Below, in pieces: positions 26,461 through 34,696 of a stretch of 64,000 nucleotides of DNA. Position numbers and translations under genes: made by a program. Below the pieces are notes generated by a model. That model was given only the letters and a program-made list of their open reading frames with translations, was not told the origin of the DNA and did no database searches. The DNA comes from Porphyrobacter sp. (GTDB lineage Bacteria; Pseudomonadota; Alphaproteobacteria; Sphingomonadales; Sphingomonadaceae), in contig JAGIBN010000001.1 in the NCBI GenBank assembly GCA_017744315.1, forward strand, positions 62,001 through 126,000. Direction: 5' to 3'. Every line of letters starts with the position of its first letter. Positions within the stretch are counted from its first letter, which is position 1.

Positions 26461-28230
26461 ATGAGGATGCGTTTGATCTCTCGACTGCTGGCGGGCTGCC
26501 TCGTGCTCGCCGCCACCCCGCTTGCCGCGCAGGCGCCCGGGGAGGACAGCGCGGTCCGTATTCCCGCTTGCGACCGGGCTTGCCTGATCGGCTATCTGCA
26601 GGCCCACATGAAGGCGCTGGAAGCGCGCGATCCGTCCAAGCTCCCGCTCGCCGCCAATGTCCGCTTTGCCGAGAACAACGTGTTCATTCCGGTGGGCGAG
26701 GGCTTGTGGGACACGGTGACCGGCGTCGACGCCGTCGGGCTTGAGACCGCAGATCCGACGACGGGGAACGCCGCGTGGTTCGGCTCGGTCAAGGAGAACG
26801 GTGTGCCGGCGATCTACGCCGTGCGCATCCATGTGACCAACGGCCAGATCGACGAGATCGAAAGCGTAGTCCACCGCAAGACCTCGCTCCCGGCTCCGTT
26901 CGGGGACGTGAGCAAGATGGTCCACGATCCGGAGTTCAACCAGGTCCTCGCGCCCGAGCAGCGCCGCAGCCGCGAGCGGATGCACGCGATCGCCGATTCC
27001 TATTTCGACACGGTCGAGGTCAATGACGGCCAGGTCTTCGCGCCCTTCTCCGAGGACTGCGCGCGGCTGGAGAATGGTATCTCCACTACCGCGCCGCCGC
27101 CGGGCGGCGGGGGCGGGAACGCAGCGGCGATCGCGGCCGGTTGCCGGGCGCAGTTCGAGCTCGGGCTCTATCGCATCAACAAGCGTATCCGGCGCGACTT
27201 CTTCATCATCGACGAAGAGCGCGGCGTTGCAGTTGGCCGGGGCTTCTTCGACCACGCCAACGAGTGGGATCGCTATCTGCTGACCAACGGACGCGAGATG
27301 AAGACCGCGCTCAAGTGGCCCAATTCGATCACTTTGCTTGAGGCTTTCCGGATCAAAGACGCGGAAATTCAACGGATCGAGGCGGTCTTCACCTACGTTC
27401 CGTACTTCATGAACAATCCGTTCTGGGGCCCGCCCTCAGCACCGTCGCCCCAGCCCGATCCGGCGGCGTGCGACGTCGCTTGCGTCACGGCCAACACCAA
27501 TGCCGTGATGCAGGCCTATCCGGTGCGCGGCCAGTGGCAGCAGCTGCCCTGGGCGCACAAGGTCGCCTATGCCGAGAACAGCGTCGGCATCCGCGTAAAC
27601 GAGGGCATCTGGCAGGGGGTCACCGCCATCGACCCCAAGCCGCTGGTCGTCGCCGATGCCGAGACGGGCAAGGGCGTGTGGATCGGCCGGATCGAAGAGC
27701 ACGGACAGCCGTCCTGGGCGGCGATCACGGTCAGCAGCACGGGGCGCCAGATCGGAGGGATCGACGCGCTGATCCGGCGCAAGGAATACGGTACGCCGTA
27801 CGTCGAGCCGGTTTCGGCGCCGAGCTTTGATGTAGTGCCCGAAGGCAAGCGCACCTCGCGCGCGGCGATGTTGGCCGGTGCGGGTGCGTTCCGGAAAGCG
27901 ATGACCGCCCGGGATGGCAAGGCGCCTGAAGGGCTGGCCGCCAACTGCCGCTGGGTCGTCAACGGCCAGGACGTGAGTGCCTGCGCCCCGGCTTTCGGCA
28001 GTGCGCCGCTCGCCGCGATCGAACAGATCCGCGACAAGAAGCTGCTGGCGGCCGACGAGGAACGCGGGCTTGTCGTTTATCGCATGTTCGAGGACCTGCC
28101 GGCGAGCGGGGGCAGCGGATATCCGCTCACCTATCAGGTGGTCGTCCTGCTGCGCTTCGTCGACGGCAAGATCGAGCGGGTCGAGGCCTTCACCTCTGAA
28201 CTCCCGTTCGGGATGAAGCCGCACGATTAG
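26461..28230 (+). CDS. Secreted protein with internal tandem duplication, DUF8021-like
   Basis: 589 residues with a signal peptide (cut near residue 24). The mature part consists of two halves that align along their whole length. ACDRACL at 36 matches ACDVACV at 336. RFAENNVFIPVGEGLW matches AYAENSVGIRVNEGIW. DEERGVAVGRGFF matches DEERGLVVYRMFE, and IQRIEAVFT matches IERVEAFTS. Each half looks like an NTF2/SnoaL-type fold and resembles the DUF8021 group by its DPSKLPLA and AEN...GEGLW features. Function is unknown. Cotranscription with the PQQ dehydrogenase suggests a periplasmic partner or substrate-binding role. The first half holds a Gly/Pro-rich insertion. Confidence 0.78.
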   Translation: MRMRLISRLLAGCLVLAATPLAAQAPGEDSAVRIPACDRACLIGYLQAHMKALEARDPSKLPLAANVRFAENNVFIPVGEGLWDTVTGVDAVGLETADPTTGNAAWFGSVKENGVPAIYAVRIHVTNGQIDEIESVVHRKTSLPAPFGDVSKMVHDPEFNQVLAPEQRRSRERMHAIADSYFDTVEVNDGQVFAPFSEDCARLENGISTTAPPPGGGGGNAAAIAAGCRAQFELGLYRINKRIRRDFFIIDEERGVAVGRGFFDHANEWDRYLLTNGREMKTALKWPNSITLLEAFRIKDAEIQRIEAVFTYVPYFMNNPFWGPPSAPSPQPDPAACDVACVTANTNAVMQAYPVRGQWQQLPWAHKVAYAENSVGIRVNEGIWQGVTAIDPKPLVVADAETGKGVWIGRIEEHGQPSWAAITVSSTGRQIGGIDALIRRKEYGTPYVEPVSAPSFDVVPEGKRTSRAAMLAGAGAFRKAMTARDGKAPEGLAANCRWVVNGQDVSACAPAFGSAPLAAIEQIRDKKLLAADEERGLVVYRMFEDLPASGGSGYPLTYQVVVLLRFVDGKIERVEAFTSELPFGMKPHD

Positions 28231-28281
28231 GATCGAGCGCGCATTGCCCGCCCGGATGACAAATCCGTGACGGACCGCAAG

Positions 28282-28317
28282 AAAAAGGGCCCGAGAGTCG
28301 CTCTCTCGGGCCCTTTT
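28282..28317. terminator. Strong bidirectional terminator
   Basis: Stem AAAAGGGCCCGAGAG / CTCTCGGGCCCTTTT with a 5-base loop, perfectly paired and with A and T tracts on either side. It separates the convergent DUF8021-like and TPR genes. Confidence 0.92.
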
Positions 28318-28337
28318 GCGACTACCGTTGGGCTTGT

Positions 28338-28712
28338 TCAGCGCATCGCGAGCGATGTCGTCCCGAGGCTGCGCAATCCGCGCCGCGCCGCCAGGCGCGA
28401 GTCGGTCCAGCGGCCGTCGGCAAGTTCGAGCTGATAACCGACTCGGCTGGCCATTGCGGCCTTGTAGGCCGCTTCGGCCTTGGCCCATTGGCCGGTCTTG
28501 GCATAGGCAGTGCCGAGGTTGATCAGCACGGCCGGATCGTTGGGCTCGTTCGCCCGCTGGGCTTCGAGCGTACGAATGGCCTCTTCGGCCCTGCCTTCGA
28601 CCAGAGATTCGAAGGCGACTTCCTTGATCTCGGTGACCACGGGTTCCGGACCCGGCACCGAAGTGACTGAGTGCGCGGCGGCCAACGCCGATAGCACCAA
28701 CATTGCAGCCAT
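28338..28712 (-). CDS. Small exported TPR protein
   Basis: 124 residues with a short hydrophobic N-terminus (likely signal) and two TPR-type helical pairs at about residues 34-92 (GRAEEAIRTLEAQRANEPNDPAVLINLGTAY, then GQWAKAEAAYKAAM). TPRs mediate protein contacts. The remaining C-terminus has no match I know. It is convergent with the DUF8021-like gene and divergent from the lipoprotein gene at 28968. Confidence 0.8.
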   Translation of the reverse strand: MAAMLVLSALAAAHSVTSVPGPEPVVTEIKEVAFESLVEGRAEEAIRTLEAQRANEPNDPAVLINLGTAYAKTGQWAKAEAAYKAAMASRVGYQLELADGRWTDSRLAARRGLRSLGTTSLAMR

Positions 28713-28782
28713 GGCTTTTCTCCCCGCTTGCTACCTGACGATAGTGCGCCCGCCCAAGCTCATCTGCAATTAAAATGTAATA

Positions 28783-28859
28783 GTGTCATAAAAGTGAAAT
28801 CAGAGAAAAATGAATGAACATCAACAACTGTCATAAATGACATAAATCGGACATATATC
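28783..28859 (+). promoter_or_regulatory. Pho-box-like promoter of the lipoprotein-receptor pair
   Basis: AT-rich stretch with CTGTCAT-AAAT-GACATAA at 28828-28845, 8 bases before a possible -10 TATATC at 28854-28859. A second element GTGTCAT-AAAA-GTGAAAT at 28783-28800 has the same 11-base period, and a further CTGTCAC lies at 28884-28890. The arrangement resembles PhoB boxes (CTGTCAT repeats 11 bases apart in place of the -35). The second half of each box is poor, so this is tentative. Confidence 0.4.
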
Positions 28860-28967
28860 TATTTGGGGGAGTTTGAAAAAAAACTGTCACCTCCCGGTCC
28901 TAGTTGGCGAGTCGCGAATTTCGAATCGCGCCATCCGCATTCCCGGATTTTGAGGGGGACCGCTTTC

Positions 28968-30590
28968 GTGACTACCATTTCTCGCTCGCTCGTTCTTGGC
29001 TGCAGTGTCCTGGCGCTCGCCGCCTGCGGCCCTGAAGACATCGCTTCCCCGGGAACCGGCGGAAACATCACCATCAACAACCCGCCGGCCCCCACGCCGA
29101 GCCCGACTCCGACGCCGACCGCGCCGGTGCTCGTCACTCCGGCTGCTGGCTGCCCGACCATCACCGATCCGCAGGGCCTGACCGACACCGGTACGATCAG
29201 CGGACCGACCGGCGAATGGCGCGTTTGCGACCTGCCGCGCGTGATCCGCGCGTCGACCACCCTGCCGCGTCTTCCGGGTGTCCTCTACCGCATGAACGGC
29301 CGTGTGGACGTGGGTTGCGACGGCGGCTTCACGGCGCCGACGGCCGGCACGCCCTATGCGACCTCGACGGTCGGCTGCCCCTCTGCCACGCTGACCGCCG
29401 ACACGGCCGTCAAGCTGACTATCGAACCGGGCGTTGTCGTGTTCGGCGGTACCGGCCAGTCCTGGCTTGCGGTCAACCGCGGCAACTCGATCAGTGCGGT
29501 CGGTACTGCGACCCAGCCGATCGTGTTCACCAGCCGCGACAACGTCCAGGGTCTCGACACCGAAACCTCGCAAGGCAAGTGGGGCGGCGTCGTGCTGATG
29601 GGCCGTGCGGTCACCACCGACTGCACCACCGGCTCGGTGGCGGCGGGAACCTGCGAACGTCAGACCGAAGGTGCGCCTGACCCGGCTCGCTTCGGTGGCG
29701 CTGACGATACCTACAACGCTGGCTCGCTGAAGTACGTGCAGATCCGCTACTCGGGCTTCGTGCTCGGCCAGAACGTGGAACTGCAGGCCCTGACGACCGA
29801 GGCCATCGGCAGCGGTACGGTCATCGACCACATCCAGAGCCACAACAGCTCGGACGATGGCGCTGAATTCTTCGGCGGCAAGTTCAACCTGAAGTACTAC
29901 ATCGCCACCGGGGCCGACGACGACAGCCTCGACGTCGACACCGGCGCTCGCGTCGATGTCCAGTACGCCCTGCTGCTGCAGCGTGACGCCGCCGGTGACG
30001 CGCTGTTCGAAATCGACAGCAACGGCAACGAAGCCGATACGCCGCGCACTCAGCTGCGTGTCGCCAACTTCACCGCCATCCAGCGTCAGGCGAGCGTCAA
30101 CAACGACAACAACGACCAGGCTTCGGCCCTCTTCCGCGGCAACTCGGACATCACTCTCGTCAACGGCCTGATCATCTCGCCGAACAACGAGTGCGTCCGC
30201 ATGCACGGCACGGGTTCGACGGCTCTGCGTACGACCCTCCTGCCGCGTTCGGTGGCTCTGCAGTGCAACGCCAACAAGTTCATCGGCAGCGGCACCGCTG
30301 GCGTGGCCTTCACGGCGGGCGACGTTTCGGCGATCTTCGCTGGTGGCACCAACAACAACGATGCCTTCACGAACACGCTGACTGGTCTGTTCGTCAACGG
30401 CGCCAACGAGACGGCGCTGGTGGCGACCGATCCGAAGACCATCTCCTCCTTCTTTGACTCGACCACCTGGGTCGGTGCGGTGAAGGACGCTTCGGACACC
30501 TGGTACGCTGGTTGGACCTGCAACAGCGCGCTGGCGAACTTCGGCACCGGCAACTCGGGCGACTGCACCAGCCTGCCTAAGATCGTGTGA
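28968..30590 (+). CDS. Surface or periplasmic lipoprotein partnered with a TonB receptor
   Basis: 540 residues from a GTG with GAGGGGG upstream. It has a lipoprotein signal with lipobox LAAC near residue 19 and a Pro/Thr linker. The long mature part repeats short beta strands with Asp/Gly/Asn turns, suggesting a parallel beta-helix. Recognisable segments include IVFTSRDNVQG, KWGGVVLMGRAV, YVQIRYSGF, HIQSHNSSDDGAEFFGG and GADDDSLDVDTG, a family usually found next to TonB-dependent receptors. Acidic loops may bind calcium. Codon use is strongly biased as in highly expressed genes. A terminator follows and then the receptor. A ligand-capture role for the receptor is inference. Confidence 0.75.
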   Translation: MTTISRSLVLGCSVLALAACGPEDIASPGTGGNITINNPPAPTPSPTPTPTAPVLVTPAAGCPTITDPQGLTDTGTISGPTGEWRVCDLPRVIRASTTLPRLPGVLYRMNGRVDVGCDGGFTAPTAGTPYATSTVGCPSATLTADTAVKLTIEPGVVVFGGTGQSWLAVNRGNSISAVGTATQPIVFTSRDNVQGLDTETSQGKWGGVVLMGRAVTTDCTTGSVAAGTCERQTEGAPDPARFGGADDTYNAGSLKYVQIRYSGFVLGQNVELQALTTEAIGSGTVIDHIQSHNSSDDGAEFFGGKFNLKYYIATGADDDSLDVDTGARVDVQYALLLQRDAAGDALFEIDSNGNEADTPRTQLRVANFTAIQRQASVNNDNNDQASALFRGNSDITLVNGLIISPNNECVRMHGTGSTALRTTLLPRSVALQCNANKFIGSGTAGVAFTAGDVSAIFAGGTNNNDAFTNTLTGLFVNGANETALVATDPKTISSFFDSTTWVGAVKDASDTWYAGWTCNSALANFGTGNSGDCTSLPKIV

Positions 30591-30596
30591 TGAATG

Positions 30597-30637
30597 GGAG
30601 GGGCGCGCCTCGGAGACGATCCGAGGCCGCCCCTTCG
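30597..30637 (+). terminator. Hairpin between lipoprotein and receptor genes
   Basis: Stem with blocks GGGGCG and CCTCGGA pairing to TCCGAGG and CGCCCC across a 5-base loop, 7 bases after the stop. It may be an attenuator that lowers receptor expression relative to the lipoprotein, with the TTTTGTTTTTTG tract about 20 bases further on. Confidence 0.7.
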
Positions 30638-30693
30638 TCATGTCCGGGCTCGGCCCGGTTTTGTTTTTTGTCTTACCCATGGGGGTATGAGTT

Positions 30694-33372
30694 ATGACCA
30701 CTGGCAAGAAGCTGGCGGGGCTGCTTCTTCTCACCACTGCGCTGACGTGCCCGATGTCGGCATGGGCGCAGGATGCCGATCAACCGGCTGCTTCAGAGGA
30801 GACTGCCGCTCCTGAAGAGGCCTCCGAACCGGCTTCTGCCGATCAATCGGCCACCGAGGACGATATCTCGATCCCCGGCGGGGCGATCATCGTCACCGGA
30901 CGCATCAACCGCGATCCGACGCGCGGCTCGTCGCAGGTTCTCTCGGTCCTTTCGACCGAACAGATCGCGCGGACCGGGGAAGGCAACATCGCCGGCGCTC
31001 TGGGCCGCGTAACCGGCCTTAGCGTGGTCGGCTCGGGCTTCGTCTATGTGCGCGGCCTGGGCGATCGATACTCGCTGGCGCTGCTCAACGGTTCTCCCCT
31101 TCCAAGCCCCGAACCGCTTCGGCGTGTCGTTCCGCTCGACCTGTTCCCGACCGGCGTCATCGCCTCGTCGCTGGTGCAGAAAAGCTATTCGGCCAACTAT
31201 CCCGGCGAATTCGGCGGCGGTGTGATCAACCTGACCACCAAGGCGATCCCGAACGAAGCGTTCCTGACCGTCGGCATCGGCGGGCAGTGGGACACAGAAA
31301 CCACCAACCAGCTCGGCTACGACTACTTCGGCAGCTCGAGCGACTGGACCGGCTTCGACAATGGCCAGCGCAACACTCCGCCGGCCCTGCAGGCCTTCTT
31401 CGACAGCGGCGCCCGGATCAGCGACGGTACGGTCGATACGCAAGCGATCGCCAGCCAGCTGGTCAACGGCCGCAACGCCATCGTGCAGCGCTGGGACCAC
31501 CTTCCGATCAACTATTCGATCTCGCTCTCGGGCGGTGACTCGTGGGACGTGGGTGACGGCGTGCTCGGCCTGATCGTCGGCGGCGGCTTCAGCAGCAAGT
31601 GGCTCAACCGCGATGCCATTCAGCAGTCGTCGCTCAGCTCCGATCTCTCTACACTCGACACCGACTTCCGGCGCGTGACGACCGACCAGCGCATGGTCAC
31701 CAACGCTCTCGTCGGTCTCGGCTACGAGTTCGGCGACCACACCATCCGCTGGACCAACCTGTTCATCCGCGACACCATCAAGCAGGCTCGCCTGGGCCAG
31801 GGTGAAAAGGACGAAGGTCTTGCCGACTTCCTGCAGCAGGACACCGCCTGGTACGAACGCCAGCTGATCGACACCCAGTTCGTCGGCGAGTTCAAGCTTG
31901 CCGATCGCCTCGGTCTCGACGTTCGCGCCGGCTACGCCAATTCGCAGCGCGAGGCTCCGTTCGAGCTTTCGTTCGAATATGTCCGTTCGAACTCCGCGAC
32001 GGACCCGCTCGGCGATCAGTTCGTCAACCGCCTCAACCGCAACAGCGGCTCGGCCGATGTGGCCTTCTCGGACCTCAACGAGGACCTGTGGTCGGGCGGT
32101 CTCGACCTGAGCTACGAAGTCGTCCCCGAGGTCGTGGTCACCGTCGGTGGCGCGTACCAGGATACCGAGCGGACCCAGTCTCGTCGCGGCTTCCTGTTCG
32201 ACGCTCCCTCGACTTTCGAGCCTGCTGTCGGCCTGTTCCGCCCGGATCTGCTGCTGCAGCCCTCGGTCATCGACTACTACAACATCGGCCTGATCGAAGA
32301 GGACGAGAGCACTCCCTCGTTCCTCGCCGAACTGGAAACCTACGCCGCTTACGGCAAGGCCACGATCGAGTTCGCCGAGGGCGTCAGCCTCGACGCCGGC
32401 GTGCGCTATGAATCGGCCGACCAGACCGTCACCCCGATCCAGGTGTTCACCAACCCGACCGGTTCGATGGCGAGCACGGCGCTGAGCAACAGCTACTGGC
32501 TGCCCGGTGCGACGCTTACCTGGGAAGTGCAGCCCGACCTGCAGCTTCGCGCCAGCGCCTCGAAGACGATCGCCCGGCCTCAGTTCCGCGAGTTGATCTA
32601 CCAACCGTACACGGACCCGGAGAGCAACCGCGCCTACATTGGCAACCCCTTGCTGGTGGATAGCGAGCTGTGGAACGGCGAACTGCGCGGCGAGTGGTAC
32701 TTCGATGCCGATCAGCGCGTTTCCGTCGCCGGCTTCTACAAGAAGATCGATCGCCCGATCGAAGCTTTCGTTACCCAGCTTAGCGGCTTGCTGACGACCA
32801 GCTACGCCAACGCGCCGGAAGCCCAGCTATACGGTGGTGAGCTCGAGCTGCAGAAGTACTTCGACTTTGCCCCCGGCACCCTGCCGGGCGATCGCCGAGT
32901 GGTGGTTATCGGCAACTACACCTACACCAAGTCCAAGCTGAAGGTTGGGCCCGACGATACCACGGCAGTCTTCGCTGCCTCGTCAAACCTGGCGACCGAC
33001 TATTTCCGCGACGGCTCTCCACTGACGGGGCAGTCGGACCACATCGTCAACGTCCAGATCGGCCTCGAACATCCCGACCGCCTTTCGCAGCAGACCTTCC
33101 TGCTGACTTATGCCAGCGAACGCGTCGTCAGCCGCGGCCTCAATGGCTCTCCGCCGCAGCCCGACGTCGTCGAAAAGCCGGGCGTCCGCCTGGACTTCGT
33201 CGCGCGCGAGGGCGTGCAGCTGGCGGGCAAGGAAGTGGAACTCAAGTTCGAGCTCCGCAACATCCTTGGCACCGGTCACGAAGAGTTCCAGCAGTCGGGC
33301 GAAAACCGCATCGACGTGAACACCTACGACATGGGCCGAATTATCTCGGTATCGGCGCAGGTGACGTTCTAA
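30694..33372 (+). CDS. TonB-dependent outer-membrane receptor
   Basis: 892 residues. Signal peptide to about residue 26, then an acidic Ala/Glu/Pro-rich spacer to about 57, then the plug (GGAIIVTGRINRDP, GNIAGALGRVTGLSVVG, YVRGLGDRYSLALLNGSPLPSPEP, NYPGEFGGGVINLTTK) and a 22-strand barrel ending in aromatic Phe (SVSAQVTF). It imports a ligand using TonB energy. It follows the lipoprotein gene after a hairpin, and the two are likely partners. The extended plug start and the LPSPEP segment match a receptor subgroup seen in sphingomonads. The ligand is unknown. Confidence 0.93.
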   Translation: MTTGKKLAGLLLLTTALTCPMSAWAQDADQPAASEETAAPEEASEPASADQSATEDDISIPGGAIIVTGRINRDPTRGSSQVLSVLSTEQIARTGEGNIAGALGRVTGLSVVGSGFVYVRGLGDRYSLALLNGSPLPSPEPLRRVVPLDLFPTGVIASSLVQKSYSANYPGEFGGGVINLTTKAIPNEAFLTVGIGGQWDTETTNQLGYDYFGSSSDWTGFDNGQRNTPPALQAFFDSGARISDGTVDTQAIASQLVNGRNAIVQRWDHLPINYSISLSGGDSWDVGDGVLGLIVGGGFSSKWLNRDAIQQSSLSSDLSTLDTDFRRVTTDQRMVTNALVGLGYEFGDHTIRWTNLFIRDTIKQARLGQGEKDEGLADFLQQDTAWYERQLIDTQFVGEFKLADRLGLDVRAGYANSQREAPFELSFEYVRSNSATDPLGDQFVNRLNRNSGSADVAFSDLNEDLWSGGLDLSYEVVPEVVVTVGGAYQDTERTQSRRGFLFDAPSTFEPAVGLFRPDLLLQPSVIDYYNIGLIEEDESTPSFLAELETYAAYGKATIEFAEGVSLDAGVRYESADQTVTPIQVFTNPTGSMASTALSNSYWLPGATLTWEVQPDLQLRASASKTIARPQFRELIYQPYTDPESNRAYIGNPLLVDSELWNGELRGEWYFDADQRVSVAGFYKKIDRPIEAFVTQLSGLLTTSYANAPEAQLYGGELELQKYFDFAPGTLPGDRRVVVIGNYTYTKSKLKVGPDDTTAVFAASSNLATDYFRDGSPLTGQSDHIVNVQIGLEHPDRLSQQTFLLTYASERVVSRGLNGSPPQPDVVEKPGVRLDFVAREGVQLAGKEVELKFELRNILGTGHEEFQQSGENRIDVNTYDMGRIISVSAQVTF

Positions 33373-33383
33373 GATCGATCTGT

Positions 33384-33418
33384 CCTCCCTGTGGCGCGAG
33401 GCGCCATGGGGAGGGGGA
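33384..33418 (+). repeat. Hairpin after the receptor gene
   Basis: Arms CCTCCC and GGGAGG with an inner GGCGC/GCGCC pairing, directly after the receptor stop. It has no T tract and may protect the 3' end or assist the terminator that follows. Confidence 0.6.
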
Positions 33419-33435
33419 TCGCGTGAAGCATGACG

Positions 33436-33465
33436 AAGGGGCTCGTAGCGATACGGGCCCCTTTT
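33436..33465 (+). terminator. Terminator of the receptor gene
   Basis: GGGGC-T-CGTA-GCGA-TACG-G-GCCCC followed by TTTT, a compact stem with one internal mismatch. About 70 bases downstream of the stop. Confidence 0.85.
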
Positions 33466-33536
33466 CATGCGCAAATTCCCCGTCCGCTGTGCGGACAGGA
33501 GGATTTAGTCAGCAAATCTAAGGAAAGTGCGCGTCC

Positions 33537-34211
33537 TCAGGAAACGTCGAGGCAGTAGCCGACCATCCTGATCGTCCGGATCGCGTCGCCCATGCCGGCT
33601 TCCTGCAGGGCAGGGCGCAGGCGCTTCATCCACACGTCGACCGTGCGCTCGCCGATATGGGCATAGCCTTTGCCCAGGCCCTTGATGATGTCCTGCCGCG
33701 AATGGGCCTTGTTCGGGTTCTCGGCGAGGAAGCGCAGCAGCCTGAACTCGTTGGGGGCGAGCCGGATCGGGTGCCCGCGCCAGCGCGCCTGGAACGCCAC
33801 CAGGTCGATCACCAGGCCACCGGCCACGACGGTGCGGGCCGCGTGGTGATCTTGGCGCTCGGAAAACAGCGCCAACACCCGGTCGAGCACTCGCGTGCGG
33901 TCGAGTGGACCGACCATGTAGTCGTCGGCCCCGGCCTTGAGCGCGCGGCGGTTGTCCTCCGGATCGTCCTCTTCGAGCACGAGCGTGAGGTGGGCATAGG
34001 CCGTGCGCGGATTGGCGCGCAGGCGGCGGCACATCTCGAGGCCGGATATACCCGGCAGGGCCCAGTCGACGAAGGCGTACATCGGACCTTCGACAAGTCG
34101 CTTGGGAGTGTCTTCGACCAGCAGGTCGAAGGTAAAGGTTACGCCTCCGTGCTGGAAGTCGCCCTGTGGTCCCCCAAGCGGACTGGTAGTGAAAATGTTG
34201 ACCATGATCAT
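33537..34211 (-). CDS. OmpR-type response regulator with degenerate receiver
   Basis: About 224 residues. The C-terminal winged helix is intact (LAPNEFRLLRFLAENPNKAHSRQDIIKGLG, then ERTVDVWMKRLRPAL and GYCLDV). The N-terminal receiver keeps an Asp near residue 49 (FVDWALPG) but lacks the acidic pair at its start and the conserved Lys, which reads DDYMVGP instead of DDYxxKP. It may therefore work without normal phosphorylation, as do FtcR/Rem-type flagellar regulators in rhizobia. It lies just beyond fliS on the same strand, so a flagellar role is likely. The start is uncertain: ATG codons lie at 34211 and 34205 and the frame is open further up. Confidence 0.8.
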   Translation of the reverse strand: MIMVNIFTTSPLGGPQGDFQHGGVTFTFDLLVEDTPKRLVEGPMYAFVDWALPGISGLEMCRRLRANPRTAYAHLTLVLEEDDPEDNRRALKAGADDYMVGPLDRTRVLDRVLALFSERQDHHAARTVVAGGLVIDLVAFQARWRGHPIRLAPNEFRLLRFLAENPNKAHSRQDIIKGLGKGYAHIGERTVDVWMKRLRPALQEAGMGDAIRTIRMVGYCLDVS

Positions 34212-34287
34212 ACGCCGCTCATTCCCGGTTTCAGGACCGGAATGCCGCAGGGATATGACGGGCATGTTACGGAACCGCGAGGTTCAA

Positions 34288-34315
34288 ATCCTTTCCGAGC
34301 CTGGCTCGGCAGGAT
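34288..34315. repeat. Inverted repeat after fliS
   Basis: Core CCGAGCC-T-GGCTCGG with outer arms ATCCT and AGGAT, lying just beyond the fliS stop and about 80 bases before the regulator start. It is a likely terminator for the long fli operon, though without a T tract, or an operator for the regulator. Confidence 0.6.
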
Positions 34316-34321
34316 CCCAAG

Positions 34322-34696
34322 TCAAGCGTTCTTCAGCGTCCTGCCGATTTCGACGAAATCCGCGCGAACGCGTCCAAGCATCTCGCTGTCGAAAGAAATC
34401 ACACTGTCGAGTATGGACTTCTTCGCCGCGCCGTAGAGCTGCATCAGGGCCGGGGCGAGCGGCGCCGACTGGTCCACGCCCATCTCCAGCGCGATGAGGG
34501 CCGAGAGGGCCCGCGAAAGCGCCCTGCTGCGGGCCGCGGGGTCCGGACGTTTGTTGGTGATGAGCGCAAGCCCCAGGCCGCCGACGACCTGCTCGATGCA
34601 GATACGCACCAGCTCGCCGGGGTCGCCGATGCCCTGGATACGGGCCTCGATCTCGCTGCGGCGATAGGCTTCACGCGGGTCGGTGAAGGCGAGCAT
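34322..34696 (-). CDS. fliS: Flagellin export chaperone
   Basis: 124-residue helical protein in the place of FliS, directly after fliD. FliS binds the C-terminus of flagellin in the cytoplasm and keeps it unfolded for export. The pattern (DPREAYRRSEIEARIQGIGDPGELVRICIEQVV) shows the Y-R and G-D-P-x-E-L-V features of diverged FliS proteins. The start overlaps the fliD stop as ATGA. Because the sequence is diverged, the name rests partly on position. Confidence 0.82.
   Translation of the reverse strand: MLAFTDPREAYRRSEIEARIQGIGDPGELVRICIEQVVGGLGLALITNKRPDPAARSRALSRALSALIALEMGVDQSAPLAPALMQLYGAAKKSILDSVISFDSEMLGRVRADFVEIGRTLKNA

Noticed and set aside
30793..32604. 603-codon minus-strand open frame inside the TonB receptor gene
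   Set aside because: Shadow of the receptor; composition is that of antisense high-GC DNA.
34266..34310. tRNA-like T-arm (GAGGTTCAAATCCT) followed by paired bases
   Set aside because: No anticodon or D arm upstream and no CCA; probably chance within the inverted repeat after fliS, though a tRNA remnant cannot be fully excluded.
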